From Candidatus Riflebacteria bacterium HGW-Riflebacteria-1 (GTDB taxonomy: Bacteria > Muiribacteriota > Ozemobacteria > Ozemobacterales > Ozemobacteraceae): a DNA stretch of 64,000 nt. The translations under genes and the position numbers were made by a program. The notes beneath the pieces are model-generated. The model made no database searches, was not told the origin of the DNA, and was given only the letters and a program-made list of their open reading frames with translations. This document shows, piece by piece, positions 35,569 to 45,235 of the stretch. The stretch spans positions 186,001-250,000 of the forward strand of contig PGYB01000009.1 in the NCBI GenBank assembly GCA_002839445.1, given 5' to 3'. Numbering within the stretch: the first letter of the stretch is position 1; each line of letters opens with the position of its first letter.

Positions 35569-37434
35569 TTATCCAATAAGGCCTTTCAGTGTTTCGGCGA
35601 TTTTGTCAGCAGACAGGCCGAATGATGCAAGCAGTTGCTCCGGAGTACCGCACTTTGGTACACTTGTTACGGCGACGTGCTTGAGAGACTTGATATGGCC
35701 GGCCAGCTTGAGCGCCACAGTAGCGCCAATGCCGCCTTCCACGGCGTGTTCTTCAAATACCGCTACTTTTCCGCCTGAAGCGGCTACCAGTCTGGTGAGT
35801 TCTTCAGTCGGGAAAGGCTTGAGGCTGTAGAGATCGACGAGCTGAATTTTTTCGCCACCGGGCATGCCTTTGATTGCTTTGAGAGCCTCGTGTACAATCA
35901 CTCCGGCTGTAACTACGGTCAGGGCAGGGGTGTCTGACTTTTTGAGCAGCTTGAGGCCGCCAATTGGAAACTTTTCATTCGCATCGTAGAGCACTTCTGA
36001 GTTGGGGCGTGAAAGTCTTATGTAGCCAGGACCTTCGTGACGGGCAAGATTGACTATGCAGTTGTAGGCTGATACTGCGTCTGAAGGATAGAACACCGCG
36101 CCATTTGGCAGGGTTGAGAACGATGCGAGGTCTTCGAGGGCCATCTGTGACGGGCCATCTTCGCCGATTGAGATGCCGGCATGGGTGCCGATGAATTTAA
36201 CCTTGAGGCCTGAAAGCGCGGCCATTCTGATCTGGTCAAACGCTCGTGCCAGAAACGCTCCAAAGGTTGTCGCAAATGGAATCAGCCCGCGAGAGGCCAA
36301 TCCTGCTGCGACTCCGGCCATGTTCTGCTCGGCTATAAAGCATTCGACAAATCTTTCAGGGAAGGTTTCGCCGAATTTCTGCGCGTAAGTGGAATTCTGC
36401 GTGTCGCCGTCGATTACCCAGATGCGCTCGTCGGCTTTGCCAAGATTGACCAGGGCAGGTCCTACTGCCTGTCTGGTTGCAGCTTTTTCTCCGAGTTTAT
36501 AGGGTGCGGGTGCAACATTTTCGGCAACCGGGCCAGTTACTATTTTGCCGGTCATTGCTTCTGGTCTGGCGATTGCCGGCGCGGGTGGCGATTTCATGAT
36601 ATCCTGTTCAACTTCTGCCAGAGCCTGCTCGAGACCTTGACCAGGCATGACCGGTTTGCCGTGCCAGTTGTCTTTATCAGAGATCTGACTGAGTCCGCCG
36701 CCTTTAAATGTCTTTATAATAACGCAGGCAGGCTTGCCAGAAACGTTTACTGCCTGCTCAAGACCTTTGAGAACAGCCTCAATATTGTGCCCTTCTTCTA
36801 CTACTATTGCTTCCCAGCCAAAAGCTTCGATTTTTCGGGCATAGGTGCGAATATCATGGCCGTGCATTGTTTCACGACTTTGCCCAAGGCGGTTTACGTC
36901 AACAATAGCTATGAGATTTGGCGCCTTTAAGTTGTCGGCAAGTGCAAGTGCTTCCCAGACCGAACCTTCAGCCATTTCGCCGTCGCCGAGAAGAACGAAT
37001 GTGCGCGCTCCATTTTTGACTATTTTCTGCTGCTGCAGAGAGATGCCGAGTCCAACTGCGAGACCCTGGCCAAGTGAACCGGTTGCCACATCGACAAATG
37101 GCAGAATCGGCATTGGGTGACCTTCGATGCGCGAGCCCATTTTGCGCAGGGTAAAGACTTCTTTTTCTTCAAGGTAGCCGGCTTCACACCAGGCAGCGTA
37201 GAGTGCCGGTGCAGCATGACCTTTTGACATTACCAGGCGGTCATTGCTGTGTGAACCCGGATTCTTGGGGTCATAGCGCATTACTTTGAAAAACAGTGCC
37301 GAAAGAATTTCGGCGCATGAGCAGCAGGAAGTTGGGTGTCCTGAACCAGCTTCAGCAGTGGTTTTAAGTGACAGCCATCTGATGCGGGCAGCCCGGTGTT
37401 TGAGTTCTCTGATAAGTGAAGTGTCGTAGGACAT
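35569..37434 (-). CDS. tkt: Transketolase (single-chain)
   Basis: 621 residues. A thiamine-diphosphate enzyme of the pentose phosphate pathway moving two-carbon units between sugar phosphates. Visible: substrate His motif AEAGSGHPTSCCS, SKGHAAPALYA, GSLGQGLAVGLG, the TPP/Mg motif GDGEMAEGSVWEA ending in VDVN, and the pyrimidine-domain FVECFIAEQNMAGVAAGLA with the catalytic Glu. At about 620 residues it resembles the shorter animal/archaeal-type transketolases rather than the 660-residue E. coli type, and both halves are in one chain. GGAGG lies 6 bases before the ATG. Its own terminator follows. Confidence 0.95.
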   Translation of the reverse strand: MSYDTSLIRELKHRAARIRWLSLKTTAEAGSGHPTSCCSCAEILSALFFKVMRYDPKNPGSHSNDRLVMSKGHAAPALYAAWCEAGYLEEKEVFTLRKMGSRIEGHPMPILPFVDVATGSLGQGLAVGLGISLQQQKIVKNGARTFVLLGDGEMAEGSVWEALALADNLKAPNLIAIVDVNRLGQSRETMHGHDIRTYARKIEAFGWEAIVVEEGHNIEAVLKGLEQAVNVSGKPACVIIKTFKGGGLSQISDKDNWHGKPVMPGQGLEQALAEVEQDIMKSPPAPAIARPEAMTGKIVTGPVAENVAPAPYKLGEKAATRQAVGPALVNLGKADERIWVIDGDTQNSTYAQKFGETFPERFVECFIAEQNMAGVAAGLASRGLIPFATTFGAFLARAFDQIRMAALSGLKVKFIGTHAGISIGEDGPSQMALEDLASFSTLPNGAVFYPSDAVSAYNCIVNLARHEGPGYIRLSRPNSEVLYDANEKFPIGGLKLLKKSDTPALTVVTAGVIVHEALKAIKGMPGGEKIQLVDLYSLKPFPTEELTRLVAASGGKVAVFEEHAVEGGIGATVALKLAGHIKSLKHVAVTSVPKCGTPEQLLASFGLSADKIAETLKGLIG

Positions 37435-37556
37435 TCTACCCTCCGATAAAAGTATTCATTTAAAACACACTATAGCTTTAAACAAAATCGGAGGCTTAGT
37501 CAACCAATAATCTGACATCTGGCAGATCACCGGATACAGGCATGGTGCTGGAGAAT

Positions 37557-38459
37557 TTAAGATTCAGTTGCCGGACGCCGCGCTGCTTCTGCAGTTGTCT
37601 GTTTTTTGGCGCCTTTGATTACTGCTGCGTTACTGGCGGGAGATTTGCCTGGTTCCTTATTACCATTTTGCGTGTCAGTGGCGGCTTTTTGCGGCTTCGC
37701 CAGCGGCGCTTCGATTTTTCTGAGTATACCTTTGATGGCTTCTGGCCCGATGAAGAGTTCTGGTATTCTCGGAATCATAGTGTAGGCTATCAGCGCAGAA
37801 GACCAGAGCAGAAACCGCGAAACGTCTGCAGCCGGGTCAGGAGTAAGATTTTTAATCAGTATAAGAAGTGAATTCAGCCATAAGGTTGGAACAAGCATGC
37901 GCAGTAAAATCGCCTGGGCTGCAGGCAAGAGTGTCTTTCGCAGTTGCTGCTCATCTGGCTGTATCATCGGCGTCAAATAGTCGATTGTGCGCAGCGGGTA
38001 AGCAAAATACACTCTCGCCCAGAATGCGAAAGATATGAATTTATCCTGATTCTGCCAGAGCAGAGATTTGAGACCGGGACTGATTGATTTCTGGTATTTA
38101 TCGCTGTCTGCTCTTTTCCAGGCCCGATGAACCGATATTCTCGTAACAAAGACCTGGCAGAGAAAGGTAACGATAAAAGCCAGATAAAAACCGAGTATTG
38201 CCAGAAGTCCGGCAAAGCAGATGAGAGACGGTACCCCGGCCAGCAGAAGAATCGTAATAACAAAAAATGCTGCAGGCCACACCCAGATTGGCTGAAATTC
38301 TGCTTCTACAGAAAGCCTGGTCAGCTCGGCCTTTATGCCTGCGCGGGTCAGTATTTCAGGGTTGGTATCAGATATATGCCAGAGAAGTCCGGCCAGCAAA
38401 ACTATCGCCAGCACGAACGACAGCCATCTAACTGTAAGCTGATCAGTATATTTCCACAT
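37557..38459 (-). CDS. Multi-pass membrane protein (possible VTT/DedA-like)
   Basis: 300 residues. About five hydrophobic segments are visible (about 12-28, 60-75, 76-100, 180-200, 215-232), then a disordered Lys/Ala/Thr/Pro-rich cytoplasmic tail of about 60 residues. The stretch LAGVPSLICFAGLLAILGFYLAF and the later FWARVYFAYPLRTIDYL resemble the paired motifs of VTT/DedA (SNARE-associated) proteins, but the match is loose and the Gly pattern is incomplete. No domain is assigned with confidence. It lies between tkt and the STAS promoter with no obvious partner. Confidence 0.65.
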   Translation of the reverse strand: MWKYTDQLTVRWLSFVLAIVLLAGLLWHISDTNPEILTRAGIKAELTRLSVEAEFQPIWVWPAAFFVITILLLAGVPSLICFAGLLAILGFYLAFIVTFLCQVFVTRISVHRAWKRADSDKYQKSISPGLKSLLWQNQDKFISFAFWARVYFAYPLRTIDYLTPMIQPDEQQLRKTLLPAAQAILLRMLVPTLWLNSLLILIKNLTPDPAADVSRFLLWSSALIAYTMIPRIPELFIGPEAIKGILRKIEAPLAKPQKAATDTQNGNKEPGKSPASNAAVIKGAKKQTTAEAARRPATES

Positions 38460-38540
38460 AAGGAAAGTAATGTATAAAAGTTGTCAGAAATAGCAAGGCA
38501 AAAAATACTGTGATCTTTGCGCAAGAGATAATAAAGATTG

Positions 38541-38569
38541 TTGTTTATCTAAGTTATTTGTGCTAATGT
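38541..38569 (+). promoter_or_regulatory. Promoter of the STAS-GGDEF pair
   Basis: TTGTTT (38541-38546), 17-base spacer and TAATGT (38564-38569), with TG just upstream (TGC-TAATGT, extended -10). The predicted 5' leader is about 70 bases. Confidence 0.5.
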
Positions 38570-38647
38570 GTTATTGAGAAATTCCTCCAGCAGGACAGAG
38601 ACGAGATCAGGAAGAATTTAAGTTGCCAGGGAGCTTAACAAGCAATT

Positions 38648-38998
38648 ATGTCAGAAGAATTCTCTCTAACGCATCAGGTTGATGATACAGTGCTGATCAT
38701 CAGAACCAATGGTTATCTGAATGACCTGGGTGCTGAACAGGTTGATGAGATATGCTCTGAGCATCTCGAAAAATCGATTAATAAAATCGTTATCAATCTT
38801 GAGCAGTCGCCCCTGATCAACAGTATAGGTATTTCAATTCTGATTGGCGTTATCGAAGCTATTGAAGAATCAGAAGGTGCGCTGGCATTCACAAATTTAA
38901 CCCCAACTAACCGTAAGACTTTTGAAATGATGGGGCTCTTACAGTTCGCTCAGCCATTCGACAAAGAAGAAGAAGCCGTAGCAAAATTTAAGGGTTAA
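38648..38998 (+). CDS. STAS-domain anti-sigma factor antagonist
   Basis: 116 residues, a single STAS domain like SpoIIAA/RsbV. The phosphorylation-site region reads PLINSIGISILIG; Ser59 occupies the position phosphorylated in SpoIIAA (usual D-S-x-G, here N-S-I-G). Such proteins bind an anti-sigma kinase when unphosphorylated and are reset by SpoIIE/RsbU-type phosphatases. It starts a two-gene unit, 6 bases before a diguanylate cyclase, and the SpoIIE phosphatase at 41343 lies 2.3 kb away on the other strand. No RsbW-like kinase is in the window. The role in a partner switch is inferred from family and context. Confidence 0.9.
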   Translation: MSEEFSLTHQVDDTVLIIRTNGYLNDLGAEQVDEICSEHLEKSINKIVINLEQSPLINSIGISILIGVIEAIEESEGALAFTNLTPTNRKTFEMMGLLQFAQPFDKEEEAVAKFKG

Positions 38999-39004
38999 GC
39001 ACTA

Positions 39005-40585
39005 ATGTCTGAGCAGATGTCTGATCTTGAACAGAAAATGCAGCAGCAGGTGCTGCGCTATGAGTATGTTCTAGAGGCCCTCAGTGACATCGGCGACGAA
39101 CTTTGCCGCGTAAGCAGTTTTGACGCACAACTCAAGTCGCTTTTACATCTGCTTCTCGGCACCCTTGGCGTTCGCAAGGGTGGCATTTTTCTTTTTGAGA
39201 ACTACAGCAAGCGCGTCTCTCTGCGCTGCGCCTGGAAGCTGGTTCACAAGACCTACGATTTTGAGCTCACCCAGGAAGAAGTCAAGGTCCTCGAAGACGA
39301 GTCTGCTGAAATCACCTATCGGGTCAAAGACTTTACTTTTCTTAAAAGCTGCCTGCAGGATTTTTCAGAAGACAACCTTGACTGTATCTCAGTTCTGAAG
39401 GTTCGAGAAAAACTGATCGGTTTTCTCGTGGTCGGTCACAAGTTAAAAGAAGTGCCATTGACCGACAAGGAAATGAGCTTTTTAAAGACTCTTTCCCGCA
39501 ATATTTCGGTCGCCATCAATAATTTTCTGTTGCTCTCCGAATTGCGCGAAGCCAATGTACGGCTTGACGAGAAGATTCAGGAAGTAAGCATTCTCTATCA
39601 GGCGTCACAGATGATTTCTTCAGAGTTGCAGCTGCAGGCTCTGCTTGACATGGCCATGAGCGCAATCGCCGAAATTACCGATATCGAACGCGGTTCCACC
39701 TGGCTCTATGAAGAAGAGCATCATGTGTTTAATCTGATGAGCCATCTCGGTGACGCTTCTGAGCTGCCCGACAATCTTGCTCTCGAAGACTCTGATATTC
39801 TTCAGATTTCTCATGACCGCAAAGAATCGTTTGAATACGAAACAGGCAAGAGCGAACAGCCGGCAACCCTGAAACGCCTTGACGAAAAGATTTTTGGCGC
39901 TTCATTTGTAGTTGTGCCGATTCTCAATCAAGGCGAATTTCTTGGTCTGGTGCATCTTTGTGCCTCAGAAGGCGCGAATGGTTTTACCAACCGCGACATC
40001 AGGCTGATCAAGGTTTTTGCGGTACAGCTCGGCGCAGCGGTTAAAAACGCGCAGCTTTATGAGCAGGCCATCACCGATGGTATGACCAAACTCTATCTCC
40101 ATCGCTACTTTAAGCAGCGCCTGCTCGACGAAATCAAGCGTGCTGCCAGATTTAAACGCAGCCTGGCTTTGATAATGCTCGACATCGACCATTTCAAAGC
40201 TCTGAATGATAACTATGGACATCAGGCCGGCGATGACGTTTTGCGCCATGTGGCCGCCATTTTGCGGCGCGCTGTGCGTACACACGACCTGCCCGTGCGC
40301 TATGGCGGCGAAGAATTCGCGCTGGTGCTCCCTGAAACCGATATGATTGGCGCAGTCGCTGTTGCCGAGCGGGTGCGACGTTCAATCGAGAACGATTATC
40401 TTGAGGTGGCCGGGGTCGTTCATAAAATCAGCGCCAGTTTCGGTGTTTCAGTATTTCCTGATTGTGCCGATGATATGGACTCTTTGATCAAGGCTGCCGA
40501 CGTCGCAATGTACTGGTCGAAAGAACACGGCAGAAATCAGGTTACCGCCGCACCATCAAAAATTTCGCGGGAAGTCGACATCTAA
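39005..40585 (+). CDS. GAF-GAF-GGDEF diguanylate cyclase
   Basis: 526 residues. A short N-terminal helix (1-25) is followed by two GAF-like sensory domains (about 25-175 and 190-345) and a GGDEF domain (about 350-520). The active-site loop is G434-G435-E436-E437-F438, a functional variant, and an allosteric I-site R425-x-x-D428 lies five residues upstream, so product inhibition by c-di-GMP is expected. It should make c-di-GMP from GTP in the cytoplasm in response to GAF ligands. It follows the STAS gene by 6 bases, linking c-di-GMP to partner-switch signalling, as seen in other bacteria with pilus or secretion control. Confidence 0.94.
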   Translation: MSEQMSDLEQKMQQQVLRYEYVLEALSDIGDELCRVSSFDAQLKSLLHLLLGTLGVRKGGIFLFENYSKRVSLRCAWKLVHKTYDFELTQEEVKVLEDESAEITYRVKDFTFLKSCLQDFSEDNLDCISVLKVREKLIGFLVVGHKLKEVPLTDKEMSFLKTLSRNISVAINNFLLLSELREANVRLDEKIQEVSILYQASQMISSELQLQALLDMAMSAIAEITDIERGSTWLYEEEHHVFNLMSHLGDASELPDNLALEDSDILQISHDRKESFEYETGKSEQPATLKRLDEKIFGASFVVVPILNQGEFLGLVHLCASEGANGFTNRDIRLIKVFAVQLGAAVKNAQLYEQAITDGMTKLYLHRYFKQRLLDEIKRAARFKRSLALIMLDIDHFKALNDNYGHQAGDDVLRHVAAILRRAVRTHDLPVRYGGEEFALVLPETDMIGAVAVAERVRRSIENDYLEVAGVVHKISASFGVSVFPDCADDMDSLIKAADVAMYWSKEHGRNQVTAAPSKISREVDI

Positions 40586-40675
40586 CTGAGCCTTGGCTAA
40601 GCTTCTTAAAGCTGCCAGTTATAAGAACGTCAACAATTTTTGAATTCAAGCTGATAAATGATTTGTTGCAAGCTT

Positions 40676-41341
40676 CTACTGGCAGTTTTTGTTGTCGGTG
40701 AGTTTTTGCAGAAGCAATATTTTGCTGCGGCGTGGTGTGATTTCGTCTTTTAGTATTTTCCAGCCCTGTTCGGGCAGCATGGCCAGTTCGTCTTCGCGGT
40801 AAGGGCGCACCAGCATGCCTTTGTAGCCGCCTTTGACAAAAACGATTGAGCCGTCATCGCGAACCACTGCGTGATTGTCATTCGCGAACTCGCCAAAGCT
40901 GTCGACAGTCATTAACATGACACCTTCGGGTTTCAATACTCGAAAAGCCTCATTAAGCGCCAATAGATAGCCTGCCGCATCGAGATGGTCGAACAGGTGA
41001 TGAGCAAGAATAGCATCTACGCTTTCGCTGCAAAATGGCAGGACTCTGGCATCGCCGGTAATGACCAGCCCCTTGAGTTCTTCCTCAAAAAAATTATTCT
41101 TCATTACGCGGGCAGCCTTAAAAGAGAGATCGATTCCAACTATGTTGTAGCCAACCTGGCTCAAATAAAGGCTGTTGCGGCCTTCGCCGCAACCAAGATC
41201 AAGAATGGTGCCGTTTCTTGGGACGTGGTTGAACAGATGCTGCACCAGTTTTGCAGATGGAGCAATCATGCCATGATATTTCAAAAATCGGTTCCAGGTT
41301 TTTTCCCAGTAGTGGCGTGCCTGAGCTTCTGTCTGGCTCAT
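40676..41341 (-). CDS. Class I SAM-dependent methyltransferase
   Basis: 221 residues with a Rossmann methyltransferase core. Motif I is ILDLGCGEGRNS (about residues 43-54), followed by VGIDLSFKAARVM (acidic residue binding the SAM ribose) and ILAHHLFDHL with VLKPEGVMLM. The substrate is not shown. It starts one base after the stop of the SpoIIE-domain gene, so the two are co-transcribed, which hints at a linked function, but the methylated target is unknown. Confidence 0.88.
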   Translation of the reverse strand: MSQTEAQARHYWEKTWNRFLKYHGMIAPSAKLVQHLFNHVPRNGTILDLGCGEGRNSLYLSQVGYNIVGIDLSFKAARVMKNNFFEEELKGLVITGDARVLPFCSESVDAILAHHLFDHLDAAGYLLALNEAFRVLKPEGVMLMTVDSFGEFANDNHAVVRDDGSIVFVKGGYKGMLVRPYREDELAMLPEQGWKILKDEITPRRSKILLLQKLTDNKNCQ

Positions 41342-41342
41342 T

Positions 41343-44060
41343 TCAGTTTCTCCCGGTAAACTCTATCGAAACGGCAGTGATGTCATCGTGCTGCCTGGTA
41401 GCTTTTGAAAAGGTCTCGACTTCTTCAAGCAGTGACCCGGCCATGTTCTTGCTGCGCGGCCGCGTCAGAAATTTCTTGAGACTGCTCTCGCCATATTCCT
41501 CATCACTGCTGTTGCGCGCTTCGGTAACGCCATCAGTGTAGAGAAAGAGCAGGTCGTCTTTTTTCAGTCTGAATGAGATCGATTCGTAGGCGAAATCTTC
41601 AAGAATTCCCAAAGGAAGGCCCTTTGAGGATTTCTCATGAATCGCTTTTTCCATGCCCCGACCGCTTACGACGAACGCCGGGTTGTGTCCCGCGCAAGAC
41701 AGTTCTATCTCACCCGTCTCCGCATTAATTATAACGTACATTGCAGTAATAAATCGATCGTTGGTAATATTTTTTGCAATAATGCGGTTCGCGCGACACA
41801 ATACTTCTTTGGCGCTAAGCTTTTCGAGTTCCATTGTCGAAAGTGTCGTTTTAAAAACAGTCATGATTATTGCTGCCGGTACATTCTTGCCGGAGGCATC
41901 TGCGATTACTACTGCGAGGCGGTTTTCATCAAGTCTGAAAAAGTCGTAGTAGTCGCCGCCGACTTCTTCGGCTGATTTGCTTACCCGGCTTATGTGCAGG
42001 CCTTTTATTGCTGGCACAGCCTGCGGCAGGAGATTCTCCTGAATCTCCTTTGCCATCTGCAGCTGATCATCCATTTTTTTCTTGAGATCGTGTTCCTGCA
42101 GGAGGTCGTCTGTTTCGATAATCGATGCAATCTGGCTGGCAATGATCTGGATAAAGAATATTTCCTGCCAGGACAGCCGTGTTTCTGGATCGAGAAAGTA
42201 GACAAACAATAGACCACGCTGTTCCTGAAGATCATCTGAGCCATGAACTGGCATATTGAGAGGCTCGGTTACCAGGCTGCCCTTGAGGCCCTTTTCATAT
42301 CTGCGGTCAGTCAGGGTTGGGTTGTTGCCGATCGCCAGAGGTTTGTAGATTGGCTGAAAAAAGCTCGCGCCGTCTGCTCCTGTTTTAATGCCCAGGCTGT
42401 TTTCGAAATACCAGCCGGTGACGCCGTTCTCGTCCTGATCAATTGGTATTTTTTCCTCAACAGAACTTGCGGGGTCATGTGGAGAATAACCAACAGACTC
42501 GCAATATGGCATAAATTCATCGCTTGTTTTGAATCTTTCGCTGAATTCAGGGTCGCCAAGTCTGGCAAAAAAGCGTTGTGGAGGAGTTTTTTTAACCTGC
42601 TCGGGAGTTTTTACCGGCGATTCTGACTCCAGTGCTTCTTTTTCATGCTTTATCACCATGACCTTTACCAGGTCTATGCCGGGGCAATGCCAGATCAACT
42701 GTTCGAGAATCATGTTGACTGCTTTTTCAATGCGCTCGTTAGGAGTGTCTGTGCGCTTGGTCGTTTCGTGCAGTTCGCGATAAACCACAGTGAGGCTGTG
42801 AATGGATTCCAGATATCTCTGGTTGACTTCACCCTGCTGGTTCAGGCGGCTGGCCATTATCTGAAAGGCCTGTCCGAGAGAGTCGATTTCTTTGGTGCCT
42901 GAATGCGGGATTTCTATACTGGCGCTGCCAAGTTCAAATTCTGCTATTTCTGCACTCAGCTTGTTTAAGGGGCCGCCAATCTGTCGCGGAAAGTAGATGT
43001 TCAGGTAGATGCCGATTCCAAAAACTATTACCAGAAAAGCCAGTATCAGGCGATGATTGTTGCTGGCACGCTGTTGTAACTGGTCTGAAGTATTGAATAT
43101 TCGCTGCCAGAAGACTTCAGCTTCGCTGTTGGCCAGAGCGACTCCCTGCTGTTTAAGAAGGGTTAGCTCGCTCAAGACTCGCTGCAATTGATCTTCAAAC
43201 TCGATCAGATCACTTTCTGGAGCCTCGAGAATGTTGCGCAGCTTCTGAAAAGATTCATAAAACCCGCGTATTTTTGCTTCGACCTGGCTGAGAACCCTTT
43301 TATGCAATACTGTTGAGCTCTCCTGAACCGAACGTTCGAGCAAAAACATGACAGCACGCAGTCGGCTTTCGACACGCATTGCCGAACTTTTGCCGTTTTT
43401 CAGCTCTTCTGGCGTTTCTTTTCCATGTTTGATGCTTAAATAAAGCGCGACCTCTGTCTCGGCGAGAATCAGGTCTTTTTCAATGCGGGCAATTTTTTCC
43501 ATCAGGCTCGATGTGCTGCCGAGAGAAGCCTGAAAATCAGGGTTCTTAAATGCGGTATTGAGATCGATCATCATGCTCTTGAAACGGTCAAGCAGACTTT
43601 CTACCTCTGATCGCAGACCATCAGCAGCTTTTGCCCTGCGGGTGGCGTTGCGCTGCAGAGCGCGGTTGCGGTTCTTAATCAGCAGTTTGAAGCTGTCGAG
43701 TTGTTTGGTGAAGCCTGTGCTGAGCTTGACAATATCGCGCAGGCTTTGCGCACGCTCGGCATCAGTAACCAGTTTGTCGAGTTTTTTGATGGTTGCGATC
43801 AATTCGTCGGCGCGGGCCGTCATGGCCGCCTCATGGTCGTCTGTCACTGTGATCAGGAGGCTTTCGCCGGCGGAGTCTGCCAACTGGGTCCAGTAACCGG
43901 CGATTCTCTCATAAGAGCGCGCAATAGTTATGTTGACCGGCAAAATCGAAGTAACAAAGCCCTCGATATCCCAGTAGGAATACGAAGTCAGCAACATGAA
44001 CACAAGAATCAAGGCCAGAACAGCCGTGATCCCTCGCGTGAGACGGCTTTGCAGGCTCAT
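41343..44060 (-). CDS. HAMP-GAF-SpoIIE (PP2C) membrane phosphatase
   Basis: 905 residues. TM1 at about 10-30 and TM2 at about 335-355 enclose a 300-residue helical extracytoplasmic sensor (LDSFKLLIKNRNRALQR, typical four-helix bundle). A HAMP domain (about 357-410, QIGGPLNKLSAEIAEFELG) leads to a GAF-like region (about 430-650) and a PP2C/SpoIIE catalytic domain (about 680-905) with SAEEVGGDYYDFF, VVIADASGKNVPAA and LFLYTDGVTEARN. The Asp residues should bind two metals. It probably dephosphorylates an RsbV-like STAS protein (candidate at 38648). It is co-transcribed with the methyltransferase. Confidence 0.92.
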   Translation of the reverse strand: MSLQSRLTRGITAVLALILVFMLLTSYSYWDIEGFVTSILPVNITIARSYERIAGYWTQLADSAGESLLITVTDDHEAAMTARADELIATIKKLDKLVTDAERAQSLRDIVKLSTGFTKQLDSFKLLIKNRNRALQRNATRRAKAADGLRSEVESLLDRFKSMMIDLNTAFKNPDFQASLGSTSSLMEKIARIEKDLILAETEVALYLSIKHGKETPEELKNGKSSAMRVESRLRAVMFLLERSVQESSTVLHKRVLSQVEAKIRGFYESFQKLRNILEAPESDLIEFEDQLQRVLSELTLLKQQGVALANSEAEVFWQRIFNTSDQLQQRASNNHRLILAFLVIVFGIGIYLNIYFPRQIGGPLNKLSAEIAEFELGSASIEIPHSGTKEIDSLGQAFQIMASRLNQQGEVNQRYLESIHSLTVVYRELHETTKRTDTPNERIEKAVNMILEQLIWHCPGIDLVKVMVIKHEKEALESESPVKTPEQVKKTPPQRFFARLGDPEFSERFKTSDEFMPYCESVGYSPHDPASSVEEKIPIDQDENGVTGWYFENSLGIKTGADGASFFQPIYKPLAIGNNPTLTDRRYEKGLKGSLVTEPLNMPVHGSDDLQEQRGLLFVYFLDPETRLSWQEIFFIQIIASQIASIIETDDLLQEHDLKKKMDDQLQMAKEIQENLLPQAVPAIKGLHISRVSKSAEEVGGDYYDFFRLDENRLAVVIADASGKNVPAAIIMTVFKTTLSTMELEKLSAKEVLCRANRIIAKNITNDRFITAMYVIINAETGEIELSCAGHNPAFVVSGRGMEKAIHEKSSKGLPLGILEDFAYESISFRLKKDDLLFLYTDGVTEARNSSDEEYGESSLKKFLTRPRSKNMAGSLLEEVETFSKATRQHDDITAVSIEFTGRN

Positions 44061-44076
44061 TTATACCTCGGCAGAA

Positions 44077-45159
44077 TCAGACGTTGAATCTGAAATTGAT
44101 GATGTCTCCGTCTGCAACAACATATTCTTTTCCTTCAAGTCGGGCGAGCCCGGCTGCTTTGACTGCTGCCATGCTTCCCTTGTCGACGAAATCTTTGTAG
44201 GCCACGACTTCGGCTCTGATAAAGCCTCTTTCGATATCTGAATGTATTTTGCCGCCGGCTCTGTGCGCGTTGGTCCCGAATTGAAGAGGCCAGGCGCGAA
44301 CTTCATCTTCACCGACAGTTAAAAAACTGATGTAATTCAGCAGTTTATAGGCCTCTGAAATCAGGCGATTACGGCCTGATTCCTTGATGCCGTATTCCTC
44401 AAGAAATATTGCTTCTTCTTCCGGTGAGAGCGCGGAAATTTCCATCTCGGTCGCTGCCGAAATCAGCATCGGCGACCAGCCGCGTTCCTGACATGCAGCA
44501 GTAAAAGCTTTGACCTTGTCGTCTGGCGTGGTGAACTGCGTGTCTGAACAATTGCCCACCAGCAGCATCGGTTTTTGCGTTAAAAAACGGTAGCCACGCA
44601 GACTCTGCAGCTGATCTTCGTTAAGCTCAAGCATTGACAGAAACTTGTTGTCTTCGAGAGTCTTGCGCAACTGTTCCATCAGTTCAAGCTCTTTGGCCGC
44701 CTCGGGTTTTTTTACCACCCTGATTTCTTTCTGCAGGCGTTCGATCTTGTTGGTAACCATTTCAAGATCACTGAAAATAAACTCGAGACAGAGCTCTTCA
44801 AGGTCAGCTGCCGGGTCTACTTTGTTGTGAATGTGCGGTATTTCTTCGCTGTCAAAAAGTCTGACAACAAGCATTATCGCTTCGCAGATGCGGATATTGC
44901 CGAGAGTCTTGCTGGCAGATTTGCTCTCAGCATTGCTGATGCCGGGAATGTCGGTGAATTCAACTGTGGCAAAGGTGGTTTTCTTTGGCTTGAAAACTGT
45001 CGTCAGGTGGTCAATGCGCGCGTCAGGCACTTTGATGATGCCGCTGTTTATCTCATCAGTCTGCGCGAGATAATCACGAGTCTGCGCTTTAGCGCGAGTA
45101 GCCATGTTGAATATACTTGTTTTGCCGGACATTGGCAGACCAGCTAATCCGATTTTCAT
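44077..45159 (-). CDS. ychF: Ribosome-binding ATPase YchF
   Basis: 360 residues from ATG 45159, with AGGAG 7 bases upstream; the longer frame to 45216 is rejected. YchF is an Obg-family P-loop protein that prefers ATP and associates with ribosomes. The P-loop reads GLPMSGKTS (residues 7-15) where GLPNVGKST is usual, a divergent variant. The C-terminal TGS domain is typical: FLTVGEDEVRAWPLQ, AGGKIHSDIERGFIRAEVV and DGDIINFRFNV. The central domain is helical. An extended -10 on the minus strand (TGC-TATTAT, 45206-45197) may be the promoter. It stands alone between the SpoIIE gene and the nupC terminator. Confidence 0.92.
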   Translation of the reverse strand: MKIGLAGLPMSGKTSIFNMATRAKAQTRDYLAQTDEINSGIIKVPDARIDHLTTVFKPKKTTFATVEFTDIPGISNAESKSASKTLGNIRICEAIMLVVRLFDSEEIPHIHNKVDPAADLEELCLEFIFSDLEMVTNKIERLQKEIRVVKKPEAAKELELMEQLRKTLEDNKFLSMLELNEDQLQSLRGYRFLTQKPMLLVGNCSDTQFTTPDDKVKAFTAACQERGWSPMLISAATEMEISALSPEEEAIFLEEYGIKESGRNRLISEAYKLLNYISFLTVGEDEVRAWPLQFGTNAHRAGGKIHSDIERGFIRAEVVAYKDFVDKGSMAAVKAAGLARLEGKEYVVADGDIINFRFNV

Positions 45160-45196
45160 TGAATGCTCCTGCGGTAACTTAAGGTTTTCAGGCTGT

Positions 45197-45206
45197 ATAA
45201 TAGCAC
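45197..45206 (-). promoter_or_regulatory. Possible extended -10 promoter of ychF
   Basis: On the minus strand TGC followed by TATTAT, an extended -10 element, lies about 40 bases before the ychF ATG; no -35 is evident. Confidence 0.35.
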
Positions 45207-45235
45207 AGACCAGCATCCTAATGCGAGCTTATCTG

